Shown: positions 34,796-44,153, numbered from the stretch's first letter. The stretch: 64,000 bases of DNA from JADKAV01 sp041393775 (GCA_041393775.1 JAWKJM010000007.1:174200-238199); one strand, 5' to 3'. A program made the numbers and translations. The notes: generated by a model from the letters alone, not told the origin.

Positions 34796-35776
34796 ATGGC
34801 CATGACTGCAGCCGTGAAGGACGAACTCAACCAACTCGAGATCACCCGACCGTGCTGCCGGAAGGCCGAGACATCGGCGATGCTGCGGTTCGGGGGCGCT
34901 CTGCACATCGTGAGCGGCAAGATCGTCGTCGAGGCGGAGTTCGACACCGGCGCTGCGGCGCGTCGGCTGCGCACGAACCTCGCTGAGATCTTCGGCCAGC
35001 AGGCGGATTTCGCAGTGGTCCACAAAGGTGGGTTGCGCAAGGGAACTCGCTACATGGTGCGGGTGGTCTCAGGTGGCGAACAGCTCGCGCGGCAAGCGGG
35101 GATGGTCGATGCCTCGGGCCGGCCGGTGCGCGGACTCCCACCGCACGTGGTCACGGCCGGCATCTGCGATGCGGAGGCCGCCTGGCGCGGAGCCTTCCTC
35201 GCCCATGGTTCGCTGACCGAACCTGGCCGCTCCTCAGCCCTGGAGATCACCTGCCCGGGGCCGGAATCCGCTCTCGCCCTGGTTGGCGCGGCCCGCCGGA
35301 TGGGTATCCCCGCGAAGAGCCGGGAGGTGCGCGGCGTCGAACGGGTGGTGATCCGCGACGGGGACGCGATCAGCCAGATGCTGGCCCGGATGGGCGCGCA
35401 CGCGTCGGTGCTGGTGTGGGAGGAGCGTCGTACTCGCCGTGAGGTCCGGGCCACCGCCAACCGGCTGGCCAACTTCGACGATGCGAACCTGCGGCGGTCC
35501 GCACGGGCGGCCGTCGCGGCCAGCGCGCGAGTCGAAAGGGCGCTGGAGATCCTCGGCGACGACGTCCCCGAACACCTGGCAGCGGCCGGGAACCTGCGAA
35601 TGGAACACCGGCAGGCATCCTTGGAGGAATTGGGTGCGCTGGCCAACCCGCCGATGACCAAGGACGCCATTGCCGGGCGGATCCGCCGACTGCTGGGCCT
35701 GGCTGACCGACGTGCGCGGGAGTTGGGCATCCCCGATACCGAGGTCGGCATTGCCGCCGATGACGAACTGGTTTGA
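34796..35776 (+). CDS. whiA: Sporulation/cell-division regulator WhiA
   Basis: 326 residues starting MAMTAAVKDELNQLEI, as in mycobacterial WhiA. The N-terminal two-thirds is a degenerate LAGLIDADG homing endonuclease fold (AMLRFGGALHIV, CDAEAAWRGAFLAHGSLTEP) without catalytic acidic residues. The C-terminal part is a helix-turn-helix (EELGALANPPMTKDAIAGRIRRLLGLADRRA). GAGAAT sits 6 nt before the ATG; an upstream in-frame Met inside repeat C is rejected. WhiA controls septation genes in Streptomyces with WhiB. It is followed by the gap operon promoter. Confidence 0.95.
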   Translation: MAMTAAVKDELNQLEITRPCCRKAETSAMLRFGGALHIVSGKIVVEAEFDTGAAARRLRTNLAEIFGQQADFAVVHKGGLRKGTRYMVRVVSGGEQLARQAGMVDASGRPVRGLPPHVVTAGICDAEAAWRGAFLAHGSLTEPGRSSALEITCPGPESALALVGAARRMGIPAKSREVRGVERVVIRDGDAISQMLARMGAHASVLVWEERRTRREVRATANRLANFDDANLRRSARAAVAASARVERALEILGDDVPEHLAAAGNLRMEHRQASLEELGALANPPMTKDAIAGRIRRLLGLADRRARELGIPDTEVGIAADDELV

Positions 35777-35783
35777 CGAGCGA

Positions 35784-35789
35784 TAGGCT
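35784..35789 (+). promoter_or_regulatory. Candidate -10 element for the gap operon
   Basis: TAGGCT, placing the transcription start near 35796, inside the left arm of the inverted repeat at 35791-35816. Confidence 0.45.
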
Positions 35790-35790
35790 T

Positions 35791-35816
35791 TGATTACTCG
35801 ACCAAAGGAGTAATCA
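35791..35816 (+). promoter_or_regulatory. Perfect inverted repeat abutting the gap start codon
   Basis: TGATTACTC (35791-35799) and GAGTAATCA (35808-35816) are perfect 9-bp arms around GACCAAAG. The Shine-Dalgarno AAAGGAG (35804-35810) is partly in the loop and partly in the right arm, and the GTG follows at 35817. It could be a repressor operator over the transcription start, or an RNA hairpin that hides the ribosome binding site if transcription starts further upstream. Confidence 0.6.
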
Positions 35817-36845
35817 GTGACCATTCGCGTCGGCATCAACGGATTCGGACGTATCGGGCGCAACTTCTACCGCGCCGTGCAAGCCCTCGGGGACTCGCAG
35901 ACCGCCTTCGGCAATGAGCCGATCGAGATCGTGGCCGTCAACGACCTGACCGACAACGCCACACTTGCGCATCTGCTGAAATACGACAGCGTGCTGGGCC
36001 GCCTGCCCGGCACCGTCACCTCCACCGACACTGAGATCCTTGTCGACGGTGTGGCGATGAAGTCCATGGGAGAGCGCGAACCCACCGCACTGGGCTGGGG
36101 CGACCTGGGTGTGGACTACGTCATCGAGTCGACCGGACACTTCACGAAGGGCGAGGACGCCCGCAAGCACATGGACGCCGGTGCCAAGAAGGTCATCATC
36201 TCCGCACCCGCCAAGGGTGAGGACGCCACCTTCGTGATGGGTGTCAACCACACCGACTACAACCCGGCCACCGACAACGTCGTGTCGAACGCCTCCTGCA
36301 CCACCAACTGCCTGGCACCGATGGCCAAGGTTCTGCTGGACAGTTTCGGCATCGAGAACGGTCTGATGACCACGATCCACGCCTATACCAATGACCAGGT
36401 GATCCTCGACTTCCCGCACAAGGACCTGCGTCGTGCCCGCGCCGGCGCGATCAACATGATCCCGACCACCACGGGCGCCGCGAAGGCGATCTCGCTGGTG
36501 ATCCCGGAGTTGAAGGGCAAACTGGACGGTTACGCGATGCGGGTCCCGGTGCCGACAGGCTCGGCCACCGACCTCACCCTCAACATGGGGAAGGCCGCCT
36601 CGAAGGAGGAGATCAATGCCGCGATGAAGGCGGCTGCGGAAGGCCCGTTGGCCGGCATTCTGCAGTACACCGAGGACGCGATCGTGTCCTCGGACATCGT
36701 GACCGACCCGGCGAGCTGCATCTTCGATGCGTCGCTGACCATCTCGCAGGGTACGTCGGCGAAGGTCCTGGGCTGGTACGACAACGAGTGGGGTTACTCC
36801 AACCGCCTCGTCGACCTCGTCCGCTACATGGCCTCCGTCGACTGA
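35817..36845 (+). CDS. gap: Glyceraldehyde-3-phosphate dehydrogenase
   Basis: 342 residues. The Rossmann motif is INGFGRIGRNFYRA, and the catalytic cysteine is Cys161 in NASCTTNC, with the base His in AYTNDQ-adjacent sequence downstream. It interconverts glyceraldehyde 3-phosphate and 1,3-bisphosphoglycerate. VAVNDLTD with Asp after the second strand indicates NAD preference. The GTG start has AAAGGAG at 35804-35810. It is the first gene of gap-pgk-tpiA-secG-rbpA and overlaps pgk by TGATG. Confidence 0.98.
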   Translation: MTIRVGINGFGRIGRNFYRAVQALGDSQTAFGNEPIEIVAVNDLTDNATLAHLLKYDSVLGRLPGTVTSTDTEILVDGVAMKSMGEREPTALGWGDLGVDYVIESTGHFTKGEDARKHMDAGAKKVIISAPAKGEDATFVMGVNHTDYNPATDNVVSNASCTTNCLAPMAKVLLDSFGIENGLMTTIHAYTNDQVILDFPHKDLRRARAGAINMIPTTTGAAKAISLVIPELKGKLDGYAMRVPVPTGSATDLTLNMGKAASKEEINAAMKAAAEGPLAGILQYTEDAIVSSDIVTDPASCIFDASLTISQGTSAKVLGWYDNEWGYSNRLVDLVRYMASVD

Positions 36846-38017
36846 TGCACACGCTGGGCGATCTGGAACTGTCGGACGCGTCGGTACTGGTACGCCTGGA
36901 TCTCAACGTCCCGCTGGCCGACGGCCAGATCACCGACGACGGGCGGATCCGGGCTGCCGTGCCGACATTGAAGGAACTGCTGGCGGCCGGCGCGAAGCCG
37001 GTTGTGGTCGCTCACCTGGGCAGGCCGAAGGGTGAGGTCAAGCCCGAGCTGTCGCTGGCACCGGTGGCCACCCGCATGGCGGAGCTGTTGGGCGTGCCCG
37101 TCGACCTCGCCCCGGCCGGGGAGTTCCTGCCGGGGGCCGGAGGCCGGGTGGTCCTGCTCGAGAACATCCGGTTCGATCCCCGCGAGGCCAGCAAGGATCC
37201 AGCGCAGCGTGAGGCTCTGGCCGCCGATCTCGCACGCGGGATGGACGCCTACGTCAGTGATGGATTCGGGGTGCTCCACAGGGAACAGGCCAGCGTCACC
37301 GACGTCGCCAAACTGCTTCCCAACGCCGCCGGCCGGCTGGTCGAGAAGGAGATCCGGTCGTTCGCCGCGGTGCTGCAGGATCCGGCTCGGCCCTACACCG
37401 TTGTCCTGGGCGGGTCGAAGGTCTCCGACAAGCTCGGTGTCATCGACAACCTGCTGCAGTCCGTCAACCGCTTGATCATCGGCGGGGGCATGTGCTTCAC
37501 CTTCCTCGCCGCGCAGGGTCACAGCATCGGTGACTCACTGTTCGAGGCCGACTGGGTCGACAGGTGCGGCGAGATCCTGGCGGCCGCTGCTGAGCGTGGT
37601 GTCGACGTGATGCTGCCGACGGACGTTGTGATCGCCCAGGACATCGACCCGGACGCCGAGACCCGGACCGTCAGCGTCGGTCAAGGGATTCCGGCGGGGT
37701 GGAAGGGTCTGGACATCGGACCCGAAACGGCCGCCGCATACTCCCAAGCCATCCTCGAGTCGGCGACTGTGGTCTGGAATGGGCCGATGGGTGTCTTCGA
37801 GGTTGCTCCGTTCGCGGCCGGGACCAAGGCCGTCGCAGAGGCGCTGGCGGCCACGGACGGCTTCACTGTGGTCGGTGGGGGAGACTCTGCGGCAGCGGTT
37901 CGCCTATTGGATGTCGACGCCGACGCCATCGACCACATTTCGACAGGGGGCGGTGCCAGTCTCGAACTGCTGGAAGGCAAGACACTGCCCGGAATCGCCG
38001 TACTGGAGGACTCATGA
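36845..38017 (+). CDS. pgk: Phosphoglycerate kinase
   Basis: 390 residues from the ATG that shares a base with the gap stop; an upstream Met inside gap is rejected. VLVRLDLNVPL and HLGRPKG are the N-domain substrate motifs, and the C-domain nucleotide site is VVGGGDSAAAVR with GGGASLELLEGKTLPGI. It transfers phosphate between 1,3-bisphosphoglycerate and ADP. It overlaps tpiA by ATGA. Confidence 0.98.
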   Translation: MHTLGDLELSDASVLVRLDLNVPLADGQITDDGRIRAAVPTLKELLAAGAKPVVVAHLGRPKGEVKPELSLAPVATRMAELLGVPVDLAPAGEFLPGAGGRVVLLENIRFDPREASKDPAQREALAADLARGMDAYVSDGFGVLHREQASVTDVAKLLPNAAGRLVEKEIRSFAAVLQDPARPYTVVLGGSKVSDKLGVIDNLLQSVNRLIIGGGMCFTFLAAQGHSIGDSLFEADWVDRCGEILAAAAERGVDVMLPTDVVIAQDIDPDAETRTVSVGQGIPAGWKGLDIGPETAAAYSQAILESATVVWNGPMGVFEVAPFAAGTKAVAEALAATDGFTVVGGGDSAAAVRLLDVDADAIDHISTGGGASLELLEGKTLPGIAVLEDS

Positions 38018-38802
38018 GCCGCAAGCCGCTGATGGCGGGCAACTGGAAGATGCACTTGAACCATCTCGAGGCCATCGCACTCGTGCAGAAGATCGCTTTT
38101 CTGCTCAATGACGACGACTTCGCCGCGTGCGATGCAGCCGTCATCCCGCCGTTCACGGACTTGCGCAGCGTCCAGACCCTCGTGGAGGGTGACAAACTCA
38201 AGATCCAGTACGGTGCGCAGGACCTGTCGGAGCATGCGGCAGGCGCCTACACGGGGGAAGTCGCCGGACACATGCTGGCCAAACTGGGCTGCACGTATGT
38301 GACGGTCGGCCACAGCGAGCGTCGCACCTACCACCACGAGACCGACGAAGTGGTCAACACCAAGGCGAAGGCTGCCCTGGAGAACGGCCTGACCCCGATC
38401 GTCTGCGTGGGTGAGCACTTGGAGGTCCGGCAGGCGGGCAACCACGTGGAGCACGTCAGCCGCCAGCTCGTCGGAAGCCTGGCCGGGCTGACCGAGGAAC
38501 AGATGCTCTGCGTGGTGATCGCGTACGAGCCCGTGTGGGCGATCGGCACCGGCGAGGTCGCCTCCCCGGAGGATGCCCAGGAAGTGTGCCAGATGATCCG
38601 CGAGTGGATCGTCGAACACTACGGCGAAGGTGTCGGCGAACAGGCCCGCATACTGTACGGAGGGTCGGTCAAGTCGACCAACATCGCGGGCATCATGGCC
38701 AAGCCCGACGTGGACGGCGCCTTGATCGGCGGGGCCAGCCTGGACGCGGACGAATTCGCCACGATTGTGCGGTACCGCCTGCACCCTCAGGTCGGGGTCT
38801 GA
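38014..38802 (+). CDS. tpiA: Triosephosphate isomerase
   Basis: 262 residues. Catalytic residues are all visible: Lys12 in GNWKMH, His100 in VGHSERR and Glu172 in AYEPVWAIGTG. The phosphate-gripping ILYGGSVKSTN is present. It interconverts dihydroxyacetone phosphate and glyceraldehyde 3-phosphate. The start overlaps the pgk stop by ATGA. Confidence 0.98.
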   Translation: MSRKPLMAGNWKMHLNHLEAIALVQKIAFLLNDDDFAACDAAVIPPFTDLRSVQTLVEGDKLKIQYGAQDLSEHAAGAYTGEVAGHMLAKLGCTYVTVGHSERRTYHHETDEVVNTKAKAALENGLTPIVCVGEHLEVRQAGNHVEHVSRQLVGSLAGLTEEQMLCVVIAYEPVWAIGTGEVASPEDAQEVCQMIREWIVEHYGEGVGEQARILYGGSVKSTNIAGIMAKPDVDGALIGGASLDADEFATIVRYRLHPQVGV

Positions 38803-38844
38803 GGTTAGTCTGGTAGTCGACGCGCCAGAAGGAAGGGTATTGAG

Positions 38845-39075
38845 GTGGTTCTTGCACTTGAAGTTCTACTGCTGATCACCAGTGTCCTGCTGATCTCTCT
38901 GGTGCTGCTGCACAAAGGCAAGGGAGGCGGCTTGTCCGATCTGTTCGGCGGCGGCGTCAGCACTTCACTCGGCGGCTCCAGTGTCGCAGAGCGCAACCTC
39001 GACCGGGTGACGGTGGGAGTCGGCCTGATCTGGGCGGCGACCATCCTCGCACTCGGACTGATCTCCAGGTCCTGA
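38845..39075 (+). CDS. secG: Preprotein translocase subunit SecG
   Basis: 76 residues. Two transmembrane helices (about 4-22 and 54-72) flank a cytoplasmic loop with HKGKGGGLSDLFGGG, the SecG signature. It is part of SecYEG. The GTG has AGAAGGAAGG upstream, and TAGTCT at 38806-38811 may be an internal promoter. It lies 42 nt after tpiA and 15 nt before rbpA. Confidence 0.95.
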   Translation: MVLALEVLLLITSVLLISLVLLHKGKGGGLSDLFGGGVSTSLGGSSVAERNLDRVTVGVGLIWAATILALGLISRS

Positions 39076-39090
39076 ACGGAAGGGTTCACC

Positions 39091-39423
39091 GTGGCAGGTG
39101 GTAGTGCGATTCGTGGCAGTCGCGTCGGGGCGGGTCCGATGGGTGAGGCTGAGCGGGGGGAGGCGGCGCCGCGCAAGCAGATCTCCTTCTACTGCTCGAA
39201 CGGGCACGAGAGCCGGCCCAGCTTCTCGCAGGACGCAGCGCCACCAGCGGAGTGGGACTGTCCACGGTGCGGCCTCCCGGCGGGGACCGATCAGGACAAT
39301 CCGCCTGCTCCACCCAGGGTCGAGCCCTACAAGACGCACCTGGCATACGTCAAGGAACGGCGGTCCGGCGGTGAGGCCGATGCGTTGCTCGACGAGGCGA
39401 TGAAGAACCTGCCCGAGGTCTGA
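39091..39423 (+). CDS. rbpA: RNA polymerase-binding protein RbpA
   Basis: 110 residues. The N-terminal tail is followed by a zinc-type core (FYCSNGHE and WDCPRCGLPAG) and the sigma-interacting C-terminal part (YKTHLAYVKERRSGGEADALLDEAM). RbpA stabilises RNA polymerase with the principal sigma factor and is restricted to actinobacteria. The GTG is 15 nt after the secG stop, so it is probably in the same operon. It is the last plus-strand gene before a repeat B element. Confidence 0.93.
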   Translation: MAGGSAIRGSRVGAGPMGEAERGEAAPRKQISFYCSNGHESRPSFSQDAAPPAEWDCPRCGLPAGTDQDNPPAPPRVEPYKTHLAYVKERRSGGEADALLDEAMKNLPEV

Positions 39424-39800
39424 GGCGACCAGCGTTCGGTCCTTGCGTTTGTCATCCTGCGGCTGTGGCCGGCCGCCGATGAGGCGGGAGATGCGGGGCG
39501 GAGTTCCGCTCGCGTTAGTCATCCCGGGCCGTGGCGGGCCGCCCGTTCAGGCGGAAAAATGCCGGGCGGAAATCGCTCGGGTTAGAGAACGTGCACGAGG
39601 TTAGAGAAGCCACACGTGCGTTCTCTAACCTCGTGCACAATCTCTAACCTGGCGGCCAACTCCTGTCGGTTACCGAGTACACGAGCCGTTTTCGGACTAG
39701 AGTCCGGTCTCCTGGTCAGGGATTGGACCGGTGCCCACCACTAGCGAATCGCCCAACCGCTCAGCAAGCGGCCTCAGACTGAGTCCACCAGCAGGACGGC
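39424..39800. other. 377-nt convergent intergenic region with repeat B copy 3
   Basis: No gene seen. It lies between the ends of rbpA and pgl and is mostly occupied by the inverted repeat element at 39465-39705. Confidence 0.7.
39465..39705 (-). repeat. Repeat family B, copy 3 (inverted relative to copies 1 and 2)
   Basis: Hairpin arms 39581-39608 and 39621-39648 pair at 26 of 28 positions around GCCACACGTGCG (the complement of the loop in copies 1 and 2). Two tandem flank units lie on the left and the GAGTACACGAGCC flank on the right. Limits are approximate. The hairpin could also terminate both convergent transcripts. Confidence 0.88.
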
Positions 39801-40544
39801 TCAGCGGTAACGTCGCAGCCCCGCGGGCAGGTGCGTGGCCGCCGCTTCATCGATCGCAAGTACGGTGAGCGAACGACCGTGCACCCCGGCTGCGGGGACC
39901 GCCAGCGGGCCGGGATCGTTGACGAGCAGCCCGACTGCATCGGCCTTGCCAGGACCGGAGGCGATCAGGATGACCTCCTCGGCGGTATTGATCGCCGGGT
40001 AGGACATGGAGATCCGCACGGGTGGTGGCTTGGGGGAGTCCGTCACCGCGAAGGCTGACCGACTCTCCCGCAGCCCCGGGTGTTCGGGGAACAGGGATGC
40101 AACATGCCCGTCTTCGCCCATGCCCAGGATGCTCACGCAGAACGCCGGGCACGGATCCGCAAACCTGGCCATCTCCGCCGCGTAGGCGTCCGCGGCGACC
40201 GCCACGTCCGGGTATTCGTCGCTGGTGGGCATGGCATGGATGTTGGCCACCGGCAGATCGACGGCGTCAAAGAGGGCCGCCCGGGCCATCGTGTCGTTGC
40301 GCTGCTCGTCACCGAAGGGGAGGAATCGCTCGTCCGACCACCAGATGTGGGTCCGGCTCCAATCGATGCCGGCGTCCTTCGCCAGACTCGCCAAGGCTCC
40401 GTGGCCACCACGGCCGCCCGTGACGCAGACATGGGCGGCCGTGCCCTGGGACAGAGTGCGCACGATAGCCGCCGCCATCCTAGTGGCGACCGCTTCTGAA
40501 ACGGCTGCTGCGTCAGGGTGAACGCTGATCTGGATTGAGGTCAT
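39801..40544 (-). CDS. pgl: 6-phosphogluconolactonase
   Basis: 247 residues of the DevB/NagB fold. HVCVTGGRGGHGAL is the phosphate loop, THIWWSDERFLPFGDEQRN is the strongest family motif, and LGMGEDGHVASLFP carries the catalytic-site histidine. It hydrolyses 6-phosphogluconolactone in the oxidative pentose phosphate pathway. It overlaps opcA by ATGA and is the last gene of the tkt-tal-zwf-opcA-pgl unit. Confidence 0.95.
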   Translation of the reverse strand: MTSIQISVHPDAAAVSEAVATRMAAAIVRTLSQGTAAHVCVTGGRGGHGALASLAKDAGIDWSRTHIWWSDERFLPFGDEQRNDTMARAALFDAVDLPVANIHAMPTSDEYPDVAVAADAYAAEMARFADPCPAFCVSILGMGEDGHVASLFPEHPGLRESRSAFAVTDSPKPPPVRISMSYPAINTAEEVILIASGPGKADAVGLLVNDPGPLAVPAAGVHGRSLTVLAIDEAAATHLPAGLRRYR

Positions 40545-41500
40545 GACTCAGGCCCTGCGGTGGCCTTGGCCCGTCTCGTTCGGCGCCTGGAGGCGGGGGT
40601 TGGCAGCCGCACGGCGGCCAGCGCGTCGGCGTACGTCTCATCGGGGTCGAGACGCCGCAGTTCCTCGCCGATCAGGTCACGCAAATCACGTCGCGGCAGC
40701 GGCACGTCATGCGGGGTGATCCCGGGTCGTGTCAGGCGTCCGGTTCGGCCGTTCGGTCTGGAGAGTTCGATGGGTCCCTCGTGGGTGTGGATGACGACAT
40801 CGGTGATGCCCGGCCCCCGGCTGCGGTGACTGTTCACCGGGACCTGCAGGCAACTGTGCAGCCAGGCTTCCAGCAGGGCCCCGGACGGGTTCGACCGCTC
40901 GCAACTGACGTCCACGCTGGTGATCGATGCGAACGGTTGGTCAAGAGCCGCAGCGAGCAACGAACGCCAGACCGTCGTGCGGGTCCAGGCCAGGTCGGTG
41001 TCGCCGGCTACGTAACTCTTCTGTCGTTCCAGGAGTTCGTGCATGGGGTGCCGGTTGGATGCCGCGTCGGTGATGCGTCGCTGGGCCATCGCGCCGATCG
41101 GATCCTCGGACGGCACTGTGGGACAGTCGGTCGGCCACCACACGACCACGGGGGTGTCGGGCAGCAGCAGGGGCAGTGCGACGGACGCGGCATGGTTGGC
41201 GAGATCCCCGCGCAGCCGCAACCTGACCGTCTCTCCGGGCCCCATCGTGTCACCGACATCGATGTTCGCATCGAGTTGCGGGTCGACGCGGCCGGGCCGC
41301 GGGATCACCGTGATGACCCGGCAGGGATGCTCCATGGCCGAGTACGCCGCCGCGCGGGTGGCATCGGACTGATTCTCCTCGTCCGTCACGATGATCATGG
41401 TCAGCACCATGCCCGTCGCGGTGGCGCCAATGCGGTGACGTTCGGCGTTGATCGTCCGGACGATCTCACCAGCCGAGGTCTTCTCCAAGCGAGTGGTCAT
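40541..41500 (-). CDS. opcA: Glucose-6-phosphate dehydrogenase assembly protein OpcA
   Basis: 319 residues from the ATG that overlaps the zwf stop. TLIIVTDEE-type sequence (MIIVTDEENQSDATRAAAYS), VVVWWPTDCP, RQKSYVAGDTDLAWTRTTVW and SGALLEAWLHSCL match OpcA. The protein is an allosteric or assembly factor that activates Zwf in actinobacteria and cyanobacteria. The C-terminal tail is basic (RRRTRRAKATAG). Gene order directly supports the assignment. Confidence 0.93.
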   Translation of the reverse strand: MTTRLEKTSAGEIVRTINAERHRIGATATGMVLTMIIVTDEENQSDATRAAAYSAMEHPCRVITVIPRPGRVDPQLDANIDVGDTMGPGETVRLRLRGDLANHAASVALPLLLPDTPVVVWWPTDCPTVPSEDPIGAMAQRRITDAASNRHPMHELLERQKSYVAGDTDLAWTRTTVWRSLLAAALDQPFASITSVDVSCERSNPSGALLEAWLHSCLQVPVNSHRSRGPGITDVVIHTHEGPIELSRPNGRTGRLTRPGITPHDVPLPRRDLRDLIGEELRRLDPDETYADALAAVRLPTPASRRRTRRAKATAGPES

Positions 41501-43035
41501 GGCCGCCGCCAGACACGTCCGTCGCGCGCGAGCATCTCGTCGGCGCTCTTCGGCCCCCAGGTGCCCGGTTCGTACTGCTCGGGTTTGCCTTGGCCCGCCC
41601 AGAGGTCCAGGACTGGGTCCAGGATCCGCCACGACATCTCGACCTCTTCGTGGCGCGGGAACAGCGGGGGATCCCCGAGCAGGACGTCGAGGATCAACCG
41701 CTCGTAGGCCTCCGGGCTCGCCTCTGTGAAGGAGTCGCCATACATGAAGTCCATGGTCACGTCCCTGACCTCCATCTGGGTCCCGGGAACCTTGGAGCCG
41801 AACTTCATGGTGATCCCCTCGTCGGGCTGTACCCGGATCACCAGGGTGTTCGATCCCAGTTCCTCGGTGTCCGTGGTGGCGAACGGCAGGTGGGGCGCCC
41901 GCTTGAACACCACTGCGATCTCGGAGACCCGCCGGCCTAGCCGCTTGCCGGTTCTCAAGTAGAAGGGCACGCCTGCCCATCGCCGGGTATCAACGTGCAA
42001 CGCGATGGCCGCATACGTTTCGGTGGTGGAGGTCTTGGGAATGTTCTTCTCTTGCATGTAGCCAATGACCTCCTCCCCGCCCTGCCACCCGGGACCGTAT
42101 TGGCCGCGAGCGGTGTGAGCTTGCAGATCGTCGGGCAGGACGATCGAGGCCAGGACCTTCTCCTTCTCGATCCGGACATGCTCGGCGGAGAAGGAGACGG
42201 GTTCCTCCATCGCAGTCAGCGCCATCAGCTGCAGCAAGTGGTTCTGCAGCACGTCCCGGGCGGCTCCGATCCCGTCGTAGTAGCCCGCGCGGCTGCCGAT
42301 GCCGATGTCCTCGGCCATAGTGATCTGGACGTGGTCGATGTAGTTGCTGTTCCAGATGGGTTCGAACAGCGTGTTGGCGAACCGCAGGGCCAGCAAGTTC
42401 TGGACGGTCTCCTTGCCCAAGTAGTGGTCGATCCGGAAGATGGATCCACTGGGGAACACGTCATCGAGGACCTGGTTGAGTTCTTGGGCACTGACCAGGT
42501 CGTGACCGAACGGCTTCTCCACGATCACCCGCCGCCATCCCCCGCGCGTGTCCGAGGCCAACCCGGACCGCTTCAACTGCTGAACGACCAGCGGGAACAT
42601 GCCGGGTGGGATCGACAGGTAGAACGCGGTGTTTCCGCCGGTTCCGCGTTCGTTGGCCAGATCGGTGACGGTGGCGGCGAGCGCGTCGAAAGCTGTGTCG
42701 TCGGTGAAATCGCCGGCGACGAACCGGAACCCCGTCACCAACTGGTTCCAGACGTCCTCCCGGAACTCAGTGCGCGAGTACTGCATCACCGCGTCGTGGA
42801 CCTCCCTCTCGAAGTCCTGATCGGTGTAATCGCGGCGCGCGAACCCCACGAGGGCGAACGACGGCGGGAGGACGCCGCGGTTGGCCAGGTCGTACACCGC
42901 CGGCATTAACTTCTTGCGGGAGAGATCGCCGGTCACGCCGAAGATCACCAACGCGCAGGGGCCCGCAACCCGGGGGAGTCGTCGATCGACCGGGCTACGT
43001 AGCGGATTGGCGCTGGTGAACTCGGGCTGCCTCAT
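41497..43035 (-). CDS. zwf: Glucose-6-phosphate dehydrogenase
   Basis: 512 residues from the ATG at 43035, which overlaps the tal stop. The dinucleotide-binding motif is FGVTGDLSRKKLMPA, the substrate and catalytic motif is RIDHYLGKE, and VIVEKPFGHDL is conserved. It oxidises glucose 6-phosphate, producing NADPH. A longer frame reaching 43092 would extend into tal and has no ribosome binding site. Four successive genes here overlap by 4 nt, indicating tight translational coupling. Confidence 0.97.
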   Translation of the reverse strand: MRQPEFTSANPLRSPVDRRLPRVAGPCALVIFGVTGDLSRKKLMPAVYDLANRGVLPPSFALVGFARRDYTDQDFEREVHDAVMQYSRTEFREDVWNQLVTGFRFVAGDFTDDTAFDALAATVTDLANERGTGGNTAFYLSIPPGMFPLVVQQLKRSGLASDTRGGWRRVIVEKPFGHDLVSAQELNQVLDDVFPSGSIFRIDHYLGKETVQNLLALRFANTLFEPIWNSNYIDHVQITMAEDIGIGSRAGYYDGIGAARDVLQNHLLQLMALTAMEEPVSFSAEHVRIEKEKVLASIVLPDDLQAHTARGQYGPGWQGGEEVIGYMQEKNIPKTSTTETYAAIALHVDTRRWAGVPFYLRTGKRLGRRVSEIAVVFKRAPHLPFATTDTEELGSNTLVIRVQPDEGITMKFGSKVPGTQMEVRDVTMDFMYGDSFTEASPEAYERLILDVLLGDPPLFPRHEEVEMSWRILDPVLDLWAGQGKPEQYEPGTWGPKSADEMLARDGRVWRRP

Positions 43036-44153
43036 GAACCACCCCGATCCTTGGCCAACGCATGCCTGACGGTGTCCAGCAGTTCCACCCAAGCATCCTT
43101 GAACTTCTCCACGCCCTCGTTCTCCAACTGCTGGCAGACCGCGTCCATGTCTACGCCCACCGCAGCGAGGTCGTCGAAGACCTGCTGACTGCTGGGTCCG
43201 GCGCCGCCCAAGGTGTCACCCGCGAGTCTGCCGTGGTCGGCCACGGCCCTCAAGGTGGGCTCCGGCATGGTGTTGACACACCCGGGTCCGGCCAAGCCGA
43301 CCACGTACATGTCGTCGGGGAACGCCGGATCCTTGACGCTGGTCGAGGCCCACAGGGGGCGTTGCGCAGGGGCGCCGGCTGCTTCGAGGTTCGCCCACCG
43401 AGGGGTGCTGCGGAATTCCTGGTAGACCTGCCATGCGAGCCTGGCGTTGGCCAGTCCCGCTTTGCCGCGCAGTGCCGCAGCCGCGTGCGAACCGTTCTTG
43501 TCCAGAAGATCGTCGACCGCAGTGTCGACGCGGCTCACGAAGAACGATGCCACCGAATGGACATCCGCCACCGAATGCCCGGCAGCGAGTCGGCGCTCCA
43601 GACCGCTGGCCCAGGCGTCCAGAACCTGTCGATATCGGTCAACACTGAAGATCAACGTGACATTGATGCTTATCCCTTCGGAGATGGCTTGGGTGATCGC
43701 GGGGAGTCCCTCAACGGTGCCCGGGATCTTGATCAACAGATTCGGCCGGTCCACCTCACTCCACAGTGCCCGTGCTTGCTCGAAGGTGGGCTCGGTTTCG
43801 CGGGCGAGCCGCGGATCCACCTCGATGGAGACCCGGCCATCGACCCCGTTGGTCCGCGCGGACACGTCGGCCAGCAGGTCGCACGCATTCCTGACGTCCT
43901 GCGTCGTCATCTCACGCACCGCGAAGTCGGCGTCGGCCTGCCCATCGGCGAGGCTTGCCACCTGGGTCGCGTAAGCGTCCGCTCCGTGCGAGATCGCCTT
44001 GCCGAAGATGGACGGATTGGTCGTGACTCCCACCACATGGTCATCGGCAATGAGCCGGGCCAAACCCCCGGTGGTGAGCCGGCTGCGGTCGAGGTCGTCG
44101 AGCCAGATCGAAACCCCCAGTGCGGACAGTTCTGCGAGCCGGTCAGTCGTCAT
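43032..44153 (-). CDS. tal: Transaldolase
   Basis: 373 residues, the long actinobacterial (TalAB subfamily) form. GVTTNPSIFGKAI marks the N-terminus, IKIPGTVEGLPAI follows, and the Schiff-base lysine is in PLWASTSVKDP. It transfers dihydroxyacetone units between sugar phosphates. The ATG at 44153 has GAGGAGG upstream; an earlier Met is rejected. Unlike its downstream neighbours it is separated from tkt by 294 nt. Confidence 0.96.
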   Translation of the reverse strand: MTTDRLAELSALGVSIWLDDLDRSRLTTGGLARLIADDHVVGVTTNPSIFGKAISHGADAYATQVASLADGQADADFAVREMTTQDVRNACDLLADVSARTNGVDGRVSIEVDPRLARETEPTFEQARALWSEVDRPNLLIKIPGTVEGLPAITQAISEGISINVTLIFSVDRYRQVLDAWASGLERRLAAGHSVADVHSVASFFVSRVDTAVDDLLDKNGSHAAAALRGKAGLANARLAWQVYQEFRSTPRWANLEAAGAPAQRPLWASTSVKDPAFPDDMYVVGLAGPGCVNTMPEPTLRAVADHGRLAGDTLGGAGPSSQQVFDDLAAVGVDMDAVCQQLENEGVEKFKDAWVELLDTVRHALAKDRGGS

